43,570 nucleotides of DNA from an uncultured Chloracidobacterium sp. (GTDB lineage Bacteria; Acidobacteriota; Blastocatellia; Pyrinomonadales; Pyrinomonadaceae), in contig CALDGX010000107.1 of assembly GCA_937941715.1 (NCBI GenBank), positions 1 through 43,570 on the forward strand, written 5' to 3'. Shown in pieces: positions 8,010 to 16,394 of this stretch (position 1 is its first letter; each line of letters starts with the position of its first letter). The notes under the pieces were generated by a model. It made no database searches and was not told where the DNA came from. It saw only the letters and a list, made by a program, of their open reading frames with translations. Made by a program: the position numbers and the translations under genes.

Positions 8010-8792
8010 ATGTCTAATTACGAGAGCATCACCGTCGAAAAACGCGGCCCCGTAGCCGTGCTTACAATTAACCGTCCCGACAAACTCAACGCACTTAACC
8101 GCAGCGTCCATGCCGAGGGCGTCGCCGCTCTTGACGATCTGCGGACGGACGACAGCGTCCGTGTGCTGGTCATCACCGGTGCCGGCCCGAAATCATTTAT
8201 CGCCGGAGCGGACATCAGCGAGTTTGAGGGCCAGACGCCCGTCACCCAACGCGACCTCTTTCACGAGCGGACTTTCTTTAATACGATCGACGCCTTTCCC
8301 AAACCCGTGATCGCGATGATCAACGGCTTTTGCCTCGGCGGCGGGAACGAGCTTGCACTTGCCTGCGACATCCGTATCTGCAGTGAAAATGCACGGTTTT
8401 CGCAGCCCGAGATCAATCTCGGGATCATGCCCGGCGGTGGCGGTACCCAGCGGCTCACTCGTCTTATTGGCGAAGGCCGTGCGATGGAACTGATCTTGTC
8501 CGGCGATATGATCGATGCCGAAACGGCCAATCGTTTCGGTCTGGTCAATCACGTTTTTCCGGCGGACGAACTCGAGGCCAAAACAATGGACTTTGCCGCA
8601 CGGATCGCCGACAAAGCGCCGATCGCACTGCAGCTGTGCAAAGAAGCCGTGAAATTTGCTTCGCGATCAAATCTGGACGAGGGCCTCAGACGCGAGGTCG
8701 ATCTGTTCGCCATTTGTTTTTCGACGGAGGACAAGCAGGAGGGTGTTTCCGCATTCCTAGAAAAGCGAAAGCCCGCCTTTAAGGGTAAGTGA
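8010..8792 (+). CDS. Enoyl-CoA hydratase / crotonase family protein
   Basis: At 260 aa this has the normal length of a crotonase. The two catalytic glutamates of enoyl-CoA hydratase are present, E114 in GGGNELALACD and E134 in SQPEINLG. The oxyanion-hole segment GPKSFIAGADISEF and the PGGGGTQRLTRLIG loop are also there. The reaction is hydration of trans-2-enoyl-CoA, in fatty-acid degradation or crotonyl-CoA metabolism; short-chain preference is possible but not provable. No other beta-oxidation gene is adjacent. No clear Shine-Dalgarno sequence precedes the ATG, which lies 40 bp after the PilZ gene. Confidence 0.93.
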   Translation: MSNYESITVEKRGPVAVLTINRPDKLNALNRSVHAEGVAALDDLRTDDSVRVLVITGAGPKSFIAGADISEFEGQTPVTQRDLFHERTFFNTIDAFPKPVIAMINGFCLGGGNELALACDIRICSENARFSQPEINLGIMPGGGGTQRLTRLIGEGRAMELILSGDMIDAETANRFGLVNHVFPADELEAKTMDFAARIADKAPIALQLCKEAVKFASRSNLDEGLRREVDLFAICFSTEDKQEGVSAFLEKRKPAFKGK

Positions 8793-8803
8793 CCGCCGAA
8801 AAC

Positions 8804-8832
8804 TTGACGCTGTTGGCGAATTTCGATACATT
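8804..8832 (+). promoter_or_regulatory. sigma70-type promoter of tRNA-Ala
   Basis: TTGACG (8804-8809), a 17-base spacer and TACATT (8827-8832) give a good housekeeping promoter. The expected start is near 8839, about 30 bases before the tRNA. Confidence 0.7.
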
Positions 8833-8869
8833 CATAGTTCGCCGAAAATTAGCTCGGCGTTGAAATATC

Positions 8870-8945
8870 GGGGACGTAGCTCAGCTGGGAGAGCGCTGCA
8901 ATGGCATTGCAGAGGTCAGGGGTTCGATCCCCCTCGTCTCCACCA
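8870..8945 (+). tRNA. tRNA-Ala (anticodon GGC)
   Basis: The 76 bases fold as a full cloverleaf. Acceptor GGGGACG pairs with CGTCTCC, with one G-U. The D-arm is in AGCTCAGCTGGGAGAGC, the anticodon stem is CTGCA/TGCAG with loop ATGGCAT and anticodon GGC at 8903-8905, and the T-arm contains GGTTCGATCC. The discriminator is A, and CCA is encoded at 8943-8945. Confidence 0.97.
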
Positions 8946-8960
8946 TCATCTTTCGGAAAC

Positions 8961-8989
8961 AAAGGCCAACTTAACTGTTGGCCTTTTTT
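8961..8989 (+). terminator. Intrinsic terminator of tRNA-Ala
   Basis: A 10-bp perfect stem, AAAGGCCAAC/GTTGGCCTTT, with loop TTAACT runs into six T residues (8984-8989). It lies 15 bases after the tRNA and separates it from the kinase gene. Confidence 0.9.
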
Positions 8990-9071
8990 CTTTTGCCGCC
9001 GGCCCTATTGCGGCAAACATTTTGTTGGAGAAAGTCGTTAGACTTCAGGTATCCTAAGTGGAACGCAAGTT

Positions 9072-12000
9072 ATGACGCCCGAACGCTGGAGCCAGATCGA
9101 AGAGATCTTCCAAACCGCGCTCGACCTGCCCTCGGTCGAACGGGCGAAATACGTCCGCGATACCTGCGGTGATGATGCCGAACTGCTCAGCGAGGTCGAA
9201 AAACTGCTTGCGCAGTTTGAGGAGTCGAGCGATTTTATCGAACAGCCGATCGTCGCCGACAGCGGGATCGGCGTGCTGGCGTCGCTGCTGCATGACGGCG
9301 AAGATCCGGTGCTCGGTCGTCAGATAGGTAATTATCGTATCGAACGCGAGGTCGGCCGCGGCGGCATGGGCACGGTTTACGAGGCCGTCAGGGCCGATGG
9401 CGAGTTCAGGATGCGGACCGCGCTCAAACTCGTCAAACGCGGAATGGATACCGACTTTATCCTCCGGCGCTTTAAGAATGAACGGCAGATCCTGGCGACT
9501 CTCGAACATCCATACATCACACGCCTGATCGACGGCGGTTCGACCGACGATGGCCGGCCGTATTTTGTGATGGAGTATATCGACGGGTCGCCTCTCTATC
9601 GTTATTGCGACAACAACCGCTGCGACATCGAAGAGCGGCTGGAACTCTTCGGCAGGATATGCGAGGCGGTCGAGTACGCTCACCAGAAAATGGTCATCCA
9701 TCGTGACCTGAAACCGTCGAATATCTTCGTCACCGGCGACGGCACGCCCCGGCTGCTCGACTTTGGCATCGCTAAGCTGCTCGACCCTGATCTTGCCCAC
9801 GACACGCTGCAGCCGACCGCCACGCTCCTGCGGATGATGACCGTCGATTATGCCAGCCCCGAACAGGTCCGCGGTGAGAGGGTGACGTTCGCGTCCGACA
9901 TTTACAGTCTCGGGGTGATCCTGTACGAACTGCTGACCGGTTATCGGCCGTACGTGATCGCGAGCCGTGCTCCGCATGATGTCGCCAAGGCGATCTGTGA
10001 CGATGAGCCGTGTCTGCCGAGCGTCGCGGCCCTCGGCCAACGCGATGAACTGGTGGCGGTCAAGGCCGAATCGGGCACTCTGAGCGCCGCTGAGATCGCA
10101 TTGCGAAGGCGAGAAACGCCTGAGAGCCTGGCCGAGAAGCTTTGCGGAAATCTCGACAACATCATTCTCAAGGCACTTCGCAAAAACCCCGCCGAGCGGT
10201 ATCCGTCGATCGGCAAGTTTCGCGAAGACCTCGCCCGGCATTTCAGCGGCGGTGTCGTCAGTATCGACTTTCGCTATCCTCAGCTGCGGCGCGAGTCACG
10301 GCCGGAGAACAATCTCGGGTCCAAGCTGGTCGCCGTGCTGCCGCTCAGCCTTTTGAACCCGGCCGGAACGGAAAATACCGACGAATCGTACCTGACGCTG
10401 GGTCTGGCCGACGCGATCATCACCCGCCTGACGAGCGTCGATAAGCTCATCGTACGGCCGACCAGTTCGATCACGCGATACAACGAACATCTCATCAATC
10501 CGTTTCGGGCAGGCATCGAACTCGGAGTCGATTTTGTCCTCGACGGTCGCATCCGCCGGTTCGGCGAGCGGATCCGTGTATCGCTGCAGTTGCTCGACGT
10601 TGCCGCCGGTTCGGCGATCTGGGCGGGACAGTTCGATGAGCACCTGACCGATGTGCTGGAACTCGAGGACGCCATCGCCGAACAGGTTGCCGCTGCCTTG
10701 ATACCGCAACTGACCGGCGAAGATAAACTGCGGCTGGCAAAACGCGGCACTAGTGAACCGCTTGCCTACGAAGCATATCTGCGTGGTCGTTTCTATTGGG
10801 GCCAATTCACGTCACAGTCTTTGCCAAAGGCGACCGAGGCTTACCAAAAGGCCATCGAGATCGACCCAAACTATGCGCTTGCTCACGTCGGTATCGCCGA
10901 TATCTATCTATGGGCCAGCATCTACGGCATTCTGTCGAGCCGCGAGGCGTATGAAATGGCCGAGAGTTCGGCCCGCCGTGCCTTGCAGATCGATCCGAAT
11001 CTCGGCGAGGCTTATGCCTCGCTCGGACTGATCACGCTGAACAAATTTGAGTACGCCAAAGCCGAAAAGCTCCTGCTGCGATCGATCGATCTTGTGCCGC
11101 GATATGCTCTTGTCCACGAGTGGTACTCGGCTATGCTCATCGGCACCGGACGCACCGAACAAGGACTAAAGGAGATACGGCTTGCCGAAGAACTCGACCC
11201 GATGTCGCTGCGGACCAAAACGCTCGTCGCCTGGACGACGTACCAGGCCGGCCTGTTCGATGACGCTCTGGCTAAGGCCGAAGAGATCATAAGTCTCGAC
11301 GAAAATTATCCGCAGGGCCACATTCAGCGGAGTTACGTTCTGTGCGAACTCGGCCGTTTGGACGAGGCTCTCGAGGCCGCCAACCTCGCCAACCGCTTGA
11401 TGCCCGATACGGCCTTGGCACAATACGCGCTGTGTTTTGCCCTGGCTGCCGCCGGCCGCGTCGATGAAGCCGCCGCGTTGGCGGACGCGATGGAGGAGCG
11501 GTCTAAGGCGGAGTTTGTCAAACCGATGTTTCTCGGGCTGGCCAATGTCGCCGCTCGGAGGTTTGACAAGGCTCTTGAGTATTTTGAGATCGCGGTGGAT
11601 GAGCGCGACCCTTGGCTCGTGTGGCTCGGGACCGACGCTAAATACGCTCCGCTACGGGATGAACCGCGTTTCCTGAGCCTGCTTGAACGCACCCGAAAAC
11701 GGATCGAAAATGGCCGCGTCGTATCGACCACCGGTGGACACCTGCCCGAATACACGTCGGCGTGGGCCGACGACGGCAAGACAATGACCGCGTCGGAACT
11801 GCCAACGCTCGAGTTCAGGCCGAATTTTGCCCGTCGGCACGCCTGGAAGATCGGTTTCGCCGCCGTTGCTTCACTTTTGTTGATCGTCGGCTTCTGGTCA
11901 GGCGTCATTACCGTCTCGACGCGGGCCCCGATCCCCGCTTCGTCAGTCCCGCAGGCCAAGCGTTCGATCGCCGTGCTGCCGTTTGAGAACGCGACCGGCG

Positions 12001-13325
12001 ATGCCGCCAATGACTATATCTCAGACGGAATGAGCGAGAGCCTTATCAGCCGGATCTCAGACTTTTCAGATCTTCGGGTCATTTCACGCGGAGCGGCATT
12101 CAGTTACCGGTCAAGAAAGTTGGATCCGCAGACCATCGGCCGCGAGTTGGGGGTCGACAGCGTGCTGATCGGCACATTGACGCGGGCGGGCGACCAATTC
12201 TCGCTAAAGGCCGAGCTTCTGAATGTCGCCGACGGTAAACGCGAATTTGGCGTGATCATCGAGGATTCGGCCGACAAGATATTGACTCTCCGTGACGAAA
12301 TGGTCGCCCGCGTCATGGAAAAGCTCAACCTCAACGCCACGCCGAGATCATCCGTTGTTCAAAAGGCCTACACCGAGAACAACGCCGCATTTGAGCTGTA
12401 CCTAAAGGGCGAGTTCAATCGGCAAAAAGGAACTCCGGCTGGCACACGCGAGGGGATCGAGGATTTTGAAAATGCCCTGAAGATCGACCCGAATTACGCG
12501 CTTGCTTATCAGGGCTTGTCACTTGCACTCCGTTCGGCGCCCGCCTACGGATATCTGTCGCCGCAGGAAGCATTCACGCGTGCCCGGGCTGCGGCCGAAC
12601 GGGCACTTGCACTCGACCCGACGCTAAGCTCGGCGAACGTATCGCTGGCATCGATCAAGGCCACCTTCGATTGGGACTTTCCGGCGGCCGAAGCGGCCTA
12701 TAAAAAGGCGATCCTGCTCGGGCCGAATAACGCCGAGGCTCACTACTCGTACGGCAACTTTCTGGTCGCCATGGGACGCACTGACGAGGCGATGAATGAG
12801 TTTCGGATCGCCCAGCAGCTCGATCCGGTATCGCTTAATATCGCCACTAATATCGGCTGGGCAATGTACATCGCCGGCAGATATGACGAAGCTGCGGCCG
12901 CGGTTCGACAGGTCATTCAGCGAGATCCGACATTCGCTCGGGGCTATATGAACCTTGGCGAGATCCTGCAGGAACAGGGCAAATATGACGAAGCGATCGC
13001 CCAGTTTCTAAAGGCGAAAGAGTTATCAAACGACCCGCTGACCGAGATGGCCCTGGGCCACGTTTACGCGGTTTCCGGACGGCGTAGCGACGCTCTGCGG
13101 ATCGCGTCGTCGCTTGAGGAAAGAGTCCGGCTGAAGGAAGTATCGCCATTCCTGCCGGCGGTCGTCCATGCGGGTCTGAACGACAAGGACAAAGCGTTTT
13201 ACTGGCTCGAACGTGCTTATCAGGAACGCTCGAATTGGCTGACGCTGATAAAAGTGGGCCGCCGACTCAAAACACTGAACGGCGACCCGCGATTTGACGA
13301 CCTGTTAAAACGCGTCGGTTTTTAG
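9072..13325 (+). CDS. Transmembrane Ser/Thr kinase with duplicated sensor-like and TPR modules
   Basis: This 1417-aa protein begins with the acidobacterial kinase leader MTPERWSQIEEIFQTALD. The kinase domain (about 88-392) looks active: glycine loop GRGGMGTVYEA at 95-105, ATP lysine K119, HRDLKPSN at 210-217, DFG at 230-232 and YASPEQ in the activation segment. Residues 417-545 form a TolB-N/FlgO-like alpha/beta domain (VAVLPLSLLNP ... GLADAIITRL ... GVDFVLDGRIR), followed by TPRs to about 865. A membrane helix sits at about 926-946. The same order then repeats outside: SIAVLPFENATGD ... ISDGMSESLISRIS ... GVDSVLIGTLTRAG, and TPRs to the end. Unusually, no sigma-factor gene is directly upstream. 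Its target is unknown. It ends overlapping the next, convergent gene by 4 bases. Confidence 0.93.
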   Translation: MTPERWSQIEEIFQTALDLPSVERAKYVRDTCGDDAELLSEVEKLLAQFEESSDFIEQPIVADSGIGVLASLLHDGEDPVLGRQIGNYRIEREVGRGGMGTVYEAVRADGEFRMRTALKLVKRGMDTDFILRRFKNERQILATLEHPYITRLIDGGSTDDGRPYFVMEYIDGSPLYRYCDNNRCDIEERLELFGRICEAVEYAHQKMVIHRDLKPSNIFVTGDGTPRLLDFGIAKLLDPDLAHDTLQPTATLLRMMTVDYASPEQVRGERVTFASDIYSLGVILYELLTGYRPYVIASRAPHDVAKAICDDEPCLPSVAALGQRDELVAVKAESGTLSAAEIALRRRETPESLAEKLCGNLDNIILKALRKNPAERYPSIGKFREDLARHFSGGVVSIDFRYPQLRRESRPENNLGSKLVAVLPLSLLNPAGTENTDESYLTLGLADAIITRLTSVDKLIVRPTSSITRYNEHLINPFRAGIELGVDFVLDGRIRRFGERIRVSLQLLDVAAGSAIWAGQFDEHLTDVLELEDAIAEQVAAALIPQLTGEDKLRLAKRGTSEPLAYEAYLRGRFYWGQFTSQSLPKATEAYQKAIEIDPNYALAHVGIADIYLWASIYGILSSREAYEMAESSARRALQIDPNLGEAYASLGLITLNKFEYAKAEKLLLRSIDLVPRYALVHEWYSAMLIGTGRTEQGLKEIRLAEELDPMSLRTKTLVAWTTYQAGLFDDALAKAEEIISLDENYPQGHIQRSYVLCELGRLDEALEAANLANRLMPDTALAQYALCFALAAAGRVDEAAALADAMEERSKAEFVKPMFLGLANVAARRFDKALEYFEIAVDERDPWLVWLGTDAKYAPLRDEPRFLSLLERTRKRIENGRVVSTTGGHLPEYTSAWADDGKTMTASELPTLEFRPNFARRHAWKIGFAAVASLLLIVGFWSGVITVSTRAPIPASSVPQAKRSIAVLPFENATGDAANDYISDGMSESLISRISDFSDLRVISRGAAFSYRSRKLDPQTIGRELGVDSVLIGTLTRAGDQFSLKAELLNVADGKREFGVIIEDSADKILTLRDEMVARVMEKLNLNATPRSSVVQKAYTENNAAFELYLKGEFNRQKGTPAGTREGIEDFENALKIDPNYALAYQGLSLALRSAPAYGYLSPQEAFTRARAAAERALALDPTLSSANVSLASIKATFDWDFPAAEAAYKKAILLGPNNAEAHYSYGNFLVAMGRTDEAMNEFRIAQQLDPVSLNIATNIGWAMYIAGRYDEAAAAVRQVIQRDPTFARGYMNLGEILQEQGKYDEAIAQFLKAKELSNDPLTEMALGHVYAVSGRRSDALRIASSLEERVRLKEVSPFLPAVVHAGLNDKDKAFYWLERAYQERSNWLTLIKVGRRLKTLNGDPRFDDLLKRVGF

Positions 13326-13822
13326 TCGGCGTCTTTCCTGTAACAGGTCTCGCCTTTGACATTTGCCAGACACAGATAATTCTTGCCGTACTCGTCGGTT
13401 TTGGTTCGGATCTCGAAGGTCTCACGCTCAAGCGTGTAATTTCTTTCCTTCGTTGCCGCAGCCGAGCAGCTGTTGGTATTTCTCCAAAAGTTCTTGGCTG
13501 GGATGAGCGTGATGGTATTACCGTCGAGCTCGTATTTGCCTTGCTTGTCGTTGAAAAGAGCCGTGGTACAGCCATACATCGTCGATTGCAGGTACCCAAC
13601 AAAGCTAAACTTTCCGTCCGGCCCAAATACGTATTTCTGCGTGTTTCCATTACTGGGCGTGGTCGCGCCCGTTACGGTGTTACGGTCGGCGAGCATCGAC
13701 ATACCGCCGGTGCTCCAAGTGCCGGTTAGGTCTAGTCGGCTTAACTCGCCACCGGTTTGAGCGATCGCCGCCATTGCCGCCGCCCCGATCAAAAAGAGTA
13801 TTAGTGCTAAGTCTTTATACAT
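13322..13822 (-). CDS. Small secreted protein, lipocalin-like beta-rich domain
   Basis: This 166-aa protein has a signal peptide (MYKDLALILFLIGAAAMAAIAQ). The mature part starts LDLTGTWSTGGMS, like the first strand of lipocalin-type or META-like small beta barrels. It continues with alternating strands (YVFGPDGKFSFVGYLQ, GKYELDGNTITLIPA, RNYTLERETFEIRTK) and four or so cysteines that could form disulfides. The exact family is not certain and no ligand can be proposed. A perfect AGGAG lies 9 bases before the ATG. The stop overlaps that of the large kinase. A weak GATAC-like match upstream lacks the second box of the nearby repeated element. Confidence 0.75.
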   Translation of the reverse strand: MYKDLALILFLIGAAAMAAIAQTGGELSRLDLTGTWSTGGMSMLADRNTVTGATTPSNGNTQKYVFGPDGKFSFVGYLQSTMYGCTTALFNDKQGKYELDGNTITLIPAKNFWRNTNSCSAAATKERNYTLERETFEIRTKTDEYGKNYLCLANVKGETCYRKDAD

Positions 13823-13908
13823 AATTGTTTCTCCTAAAGTGAATAGCGGTTCGGGATCACCGCTTGAAATTCAATGTATCGCCCCTCCGGTTCGTGGGGC
13901 CTGAGCCG

Positions 13909-16260
13909 TCATTCGGCCAGCGTCTGTCTGGCCGGCGGCCCATTAGAACCGACGACAGCCAGGATCAACTTTTCACTGTCCGAAGTATTCTCGACCCGGA
14001 GCCGCCATCGGCCGCCGGTGACGGGACGGTTGTAAAACAACGTCCGAAATGTCATTCCGGCGAGTGGGGAGCGGGCTGCGTCACGACGGACGATCGCACC
14101 GCTTTCGTCAATGAGGGATGCCGTTATCGACGGATCGGCCATAAATGTGACGGCGAGATTTGCAGCCGCCGCGACAGTCAGATCGAGGTCGCGAGTCTCA
14201 TGCGCCGCCAGTACCGCATCGACCGAGGCGTTTCCGGGCAACGCCGCGGCAGTCGAAACGTTGGCGAAGAGTCCTGCGTACGGATCTCGTTCGGTGTACT
14301 CAAAAGCGGCTCCGTTCAGCTTCCAGCGATCTATGTCCGAAGGATCGTTCTTGACCGAGAGCGGATATTTGCGGTCGGGCCCGGTAACAAGATGCGGCTT
14401 TACAAAATTGCTGAAGTTTTTGCCATCGACCAGCTGCAAATTCAGGTCGTTGGAATCACCGGTGTCCGAAATGCCATATTTGGCTGACTTGACGGTCACA
14501 AATCCGTCATTCCATTCGTAACCGCCGCAGATGACCGGCACAGAATTGCCCGCCAACGCCGAGAATTTCGTGCCGCCTGTATTAACTACGAATTGGTTGA
14601 ACCGCAACATCGCGTCGTTGGTAAACTCGCTGACCGGCTGGAGTTTTTCCTTGAACCTGTCGAACAGGCCGACAAAAACATCCGCGCATTTCATTCCTCC
14701 GTTCGGTGTGCCGAGCATAACGAGGTGCTTGACCTGCGGCCGGGCATCGGGCACGTTCGGCATGAGTTTGTGCATATAGAGCCGGGCGATCAGCCCGCCG
14801 GTCGAATGAGCGACCATATCGACGTGCCAGGCGTTCGTTTCTCTCTGGGCATATTTTATGTATCGCGCGAGGCTGTCTGCATTTTCATATACCGACGCTG
14901 CGCGATCGCCGGACAGAAACGCGTTGCCCGTCGACAATCGGCCTTCGCCAACGTTCCCGACCGGAAACGCCTTCCATTGATAGCTGTGATTTAACGTCAA
15001 GAGGTTCTGATACAGCGGCTCCCAAACCCGATAGTCAGACCACACACCGTGAACAAGGATCAACGGTTTGGGGGCGATATTGACGGGCTTTTCTTTCTCG
15101 TCCTTCTTGACGCCGTTCTCCGAAAGCGTGGCTTTCAATCGATGCGTTAAGTGCGGCCGGCCGTCGTCAAACCACGATTGCCCTTCCGAGTCCCAGACAT
15201 ATTCGACCTCTCGTTCCTCGCCCGGATCGAGCCGCAACGAAGATTCGCCTTCCGGCAGCACCTCGTCCGCTCGGGCACCGTTGTATCGATCACCCTTATA
15301 TGTTTCGGCTAGTTTAAGTTCGGCATATTTTGTCTCAGCGGACAGATTCAGTACCTTTGCCCGGATCTTGATACGGTTGCCGTCAATGGTCCCGATCGAT
15401 TCCGGTATCTCCTGCCAATTTTCGTAGTCGGGAAATTTTGGGTGCTCGTACCTCAATTCGGTGATCAACAGCTTTTCCGGACACCGGGTGAACCGCCAGG
15501 TGACCGTATATATGAATGAGCGAACAGCTCCCTTGCCGTCGTCGCCCCAGATCTTCGTGCCCGACAGGTGGTCGGGATCATTCGGGTCAATCTTCTCGCC
15601 CGAGATTGAGAACGATTCACCCTTGAGCGTATACGGTTCGTTGGTCGATCGGTCGTAAGGCTCGTTGTTCTTGGGCTGGCAGTGTCCGCTCCGTCTTACA
15701 TGCTCTTCGCGCTTGAAGACGCCTTTAGCGTCGGGCATCGCGACATTGAAGCTGTAGTTGCCCTCGAGTTCGTTAACGCTCAGGTTGAACGAACGGGCTG
15801 ATCCCTCAGCCTGTGCCTGGGTGTGACGGTCGTCGGTTCCCTCGATAATGAACCAGTGCCCGCTCTCACGTGAATTGCATGTGTCGAAGACCTTTTCCTG
15901 GCCCCACTGCAGATCCTTGTCCTCGAAATTGACCTTCGAATTGACTAATGTGGATCTGGGGTCGGAACCGTCGACGATCGTCCGAGAGTAGTAGTTATAG
16001 TCGCGGGACGTTCGGTGCTGGATACGATCGATGTTCTTGCGGATCCCCGGCTCGTCCGACTCAAACGAGTCCTTGAGCGTCTTTGCAAATGTGACGATGC
16101 CGCTCCACCCACCCTTGCATGCGGCCTTTATCTCGCTCTTGACCGGCGTTATGCCCGGACGTGCCGGGCGACGTGATTGAGCTGGCATCTGCAGGCCGGA
16201 TACAGCAATGCTGAATACAAATATCGACGAAATAAACCGCGTGTAAAAGCTTCGATACAT
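13909..16260 (-). CDS. Secreted alpha/beta-hydrolase (lipase/esterase, LCAT/PGAP1-like)
   Basis: The longest frame starts at 16302, but the ATG at 16260 follows a GGAGGG site and begins a signal peptide (MYRSFYTRFISSIFVFSIAVSG), giving 783 aa. The first half is beta-rich and has no family I can name. The hydrolase core starts near PLILVHGVWSDYRVWEPLYQ (oxyanion HG), and the nucleophile elbow is AHSTGG with Ser at about residue 486. The next strand, VKHLVMLGTPNGG, is typical of lipases that act on acyl esters or lipids. The C-terminal 130 residues (DLDLTVAAAANLAVTFMADPSITASLIDESGA ... WRLRVENTS) look like a PPC-type beta domain for secretion or binding. The two-box element at 16310-16338 precedes it. 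Confidence 0.85.
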   Translation of the reverse strand: MYRSFYTRFISSIFVFSIAVSGLQMPAQSRRPARPGITPVKSEIKAACKGGWSGIVTFAKTLKDSFESDEPGIRKNIDRIQHRTSRDYNYYSRTIVDGSDPRSTLVNSKVNFEDKDLQWGQEKVFDTCNSRESGHWFIIEGTDDRHTQAQAEGSARSFNLSVNELEGNYSFNVAMPDAKGVFKREEHVRRSGHCQPKNNEPYDRSTNEPYTLKGESFSISGEKIDPNDPDHLSGTKIWGDDGKGAVRSFIYTVTWRFTRCPEKLLITELRYEHPKFPDYENWQEIPESIGTIDGNRIKIRAKVLNLSAETKYAELKLAETYKGDRYNGARADEVLPEGESSLRLDPGEEREVEYVWDSEGQSWFDDGRPHLTHRLKATLSENGVKKDEKEKPVNIAPKPLILVHGVWSDYRVWEPLYQNLLTLNHSYQWKAFPVGNVGEGRLSTGNAFLSGDRAASVYENADSLARYIKYAQRETNAWHVDMVAHSTGGLIARLYMHKLMPNVPDARPQVKHLVMLGTPNGGMKCADVFVGLFDRFKEKLQPVSEFTNDAMLRFNQFVVNTGGTKFSALAGNSVPVICGGYEWNDGFVTVKSAKYGISDTGDSNDLNLQLVDGKNFSNFVKPHLVTGPDRKYPLSVKNDPSDIDRWKLNGAAFEYTERDPYAGLFANVSTAAALPGNASVDAVLAAHETRDLDLTVAAAANLAVTFMADPSITASLIDESGAIVRRDAARSPLAGMTFRTLFYNRPVTGGRWRLRVENTSDSEKLILAVVGSNGPPARQTLAE

Positions 16261-16309
16261 TTGGAACCCTCCGATGTGCGGCGGGTGATCTGATCGCCCC
16301 ACAATTGAA

Positions 16310-16338
16310 AAGGCGGAAACCGCGCGTGAAACGTATCA
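16310..16338 (-). promoter_or_regulatory. Two-box element C, putative ECF promoter of the hydrolase gene
   Basis: On the minus strand it reads TGATACGTT, then 11 bases, then TTCCGCCTT. The box sequences and spacing match elements B (17933-17961) and A (19113-19141). It ends 49 bases before the hydrolase ATG. The first box begins in the T-run of the preceding terminator. Confidence 0.6.
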
Positions 16339-16365
16339 AAAAAGGCGACAGATCGATCTGCCGCC
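16338..16365 (-). terminator. Intrinsic terminator of the DUF4412 gene
   Basis: On the minus strand GGCGGCAGATC/GATCTGTCGCC forms an almost perfect 11-bp stem (16344-16365, one mismatch, with little or no loop unless the centre opens), directly followed by six T residues (16338-16343). It lies 29 bases after the stop codon and abuts the next promoter-like element. Confidence 0.8.
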
Positions 16366-16394
16366 TCCTCTCGAGTCAGATAACTTGAGTCAGA

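Noticed and set aside
9054..10241. 395-codon frame on the minus strand
   Set aside because: It is antisense to the kinase domain, which carries all catalytic motifs; the frame shows no family feature.
13850..13881. GATACATT-type match upstream of the 166-aa secreted protein as a fourth two-box element
   Set aside because: Only the first box matches; the nearest CCGC-like second box is about 10 bases out of register.
16371..16394. Short direct repeat GAGTCAGAT next to the DUF4412 stop
   Set aside because: Only two 9-base copies, no mobile-element features; likely chance.
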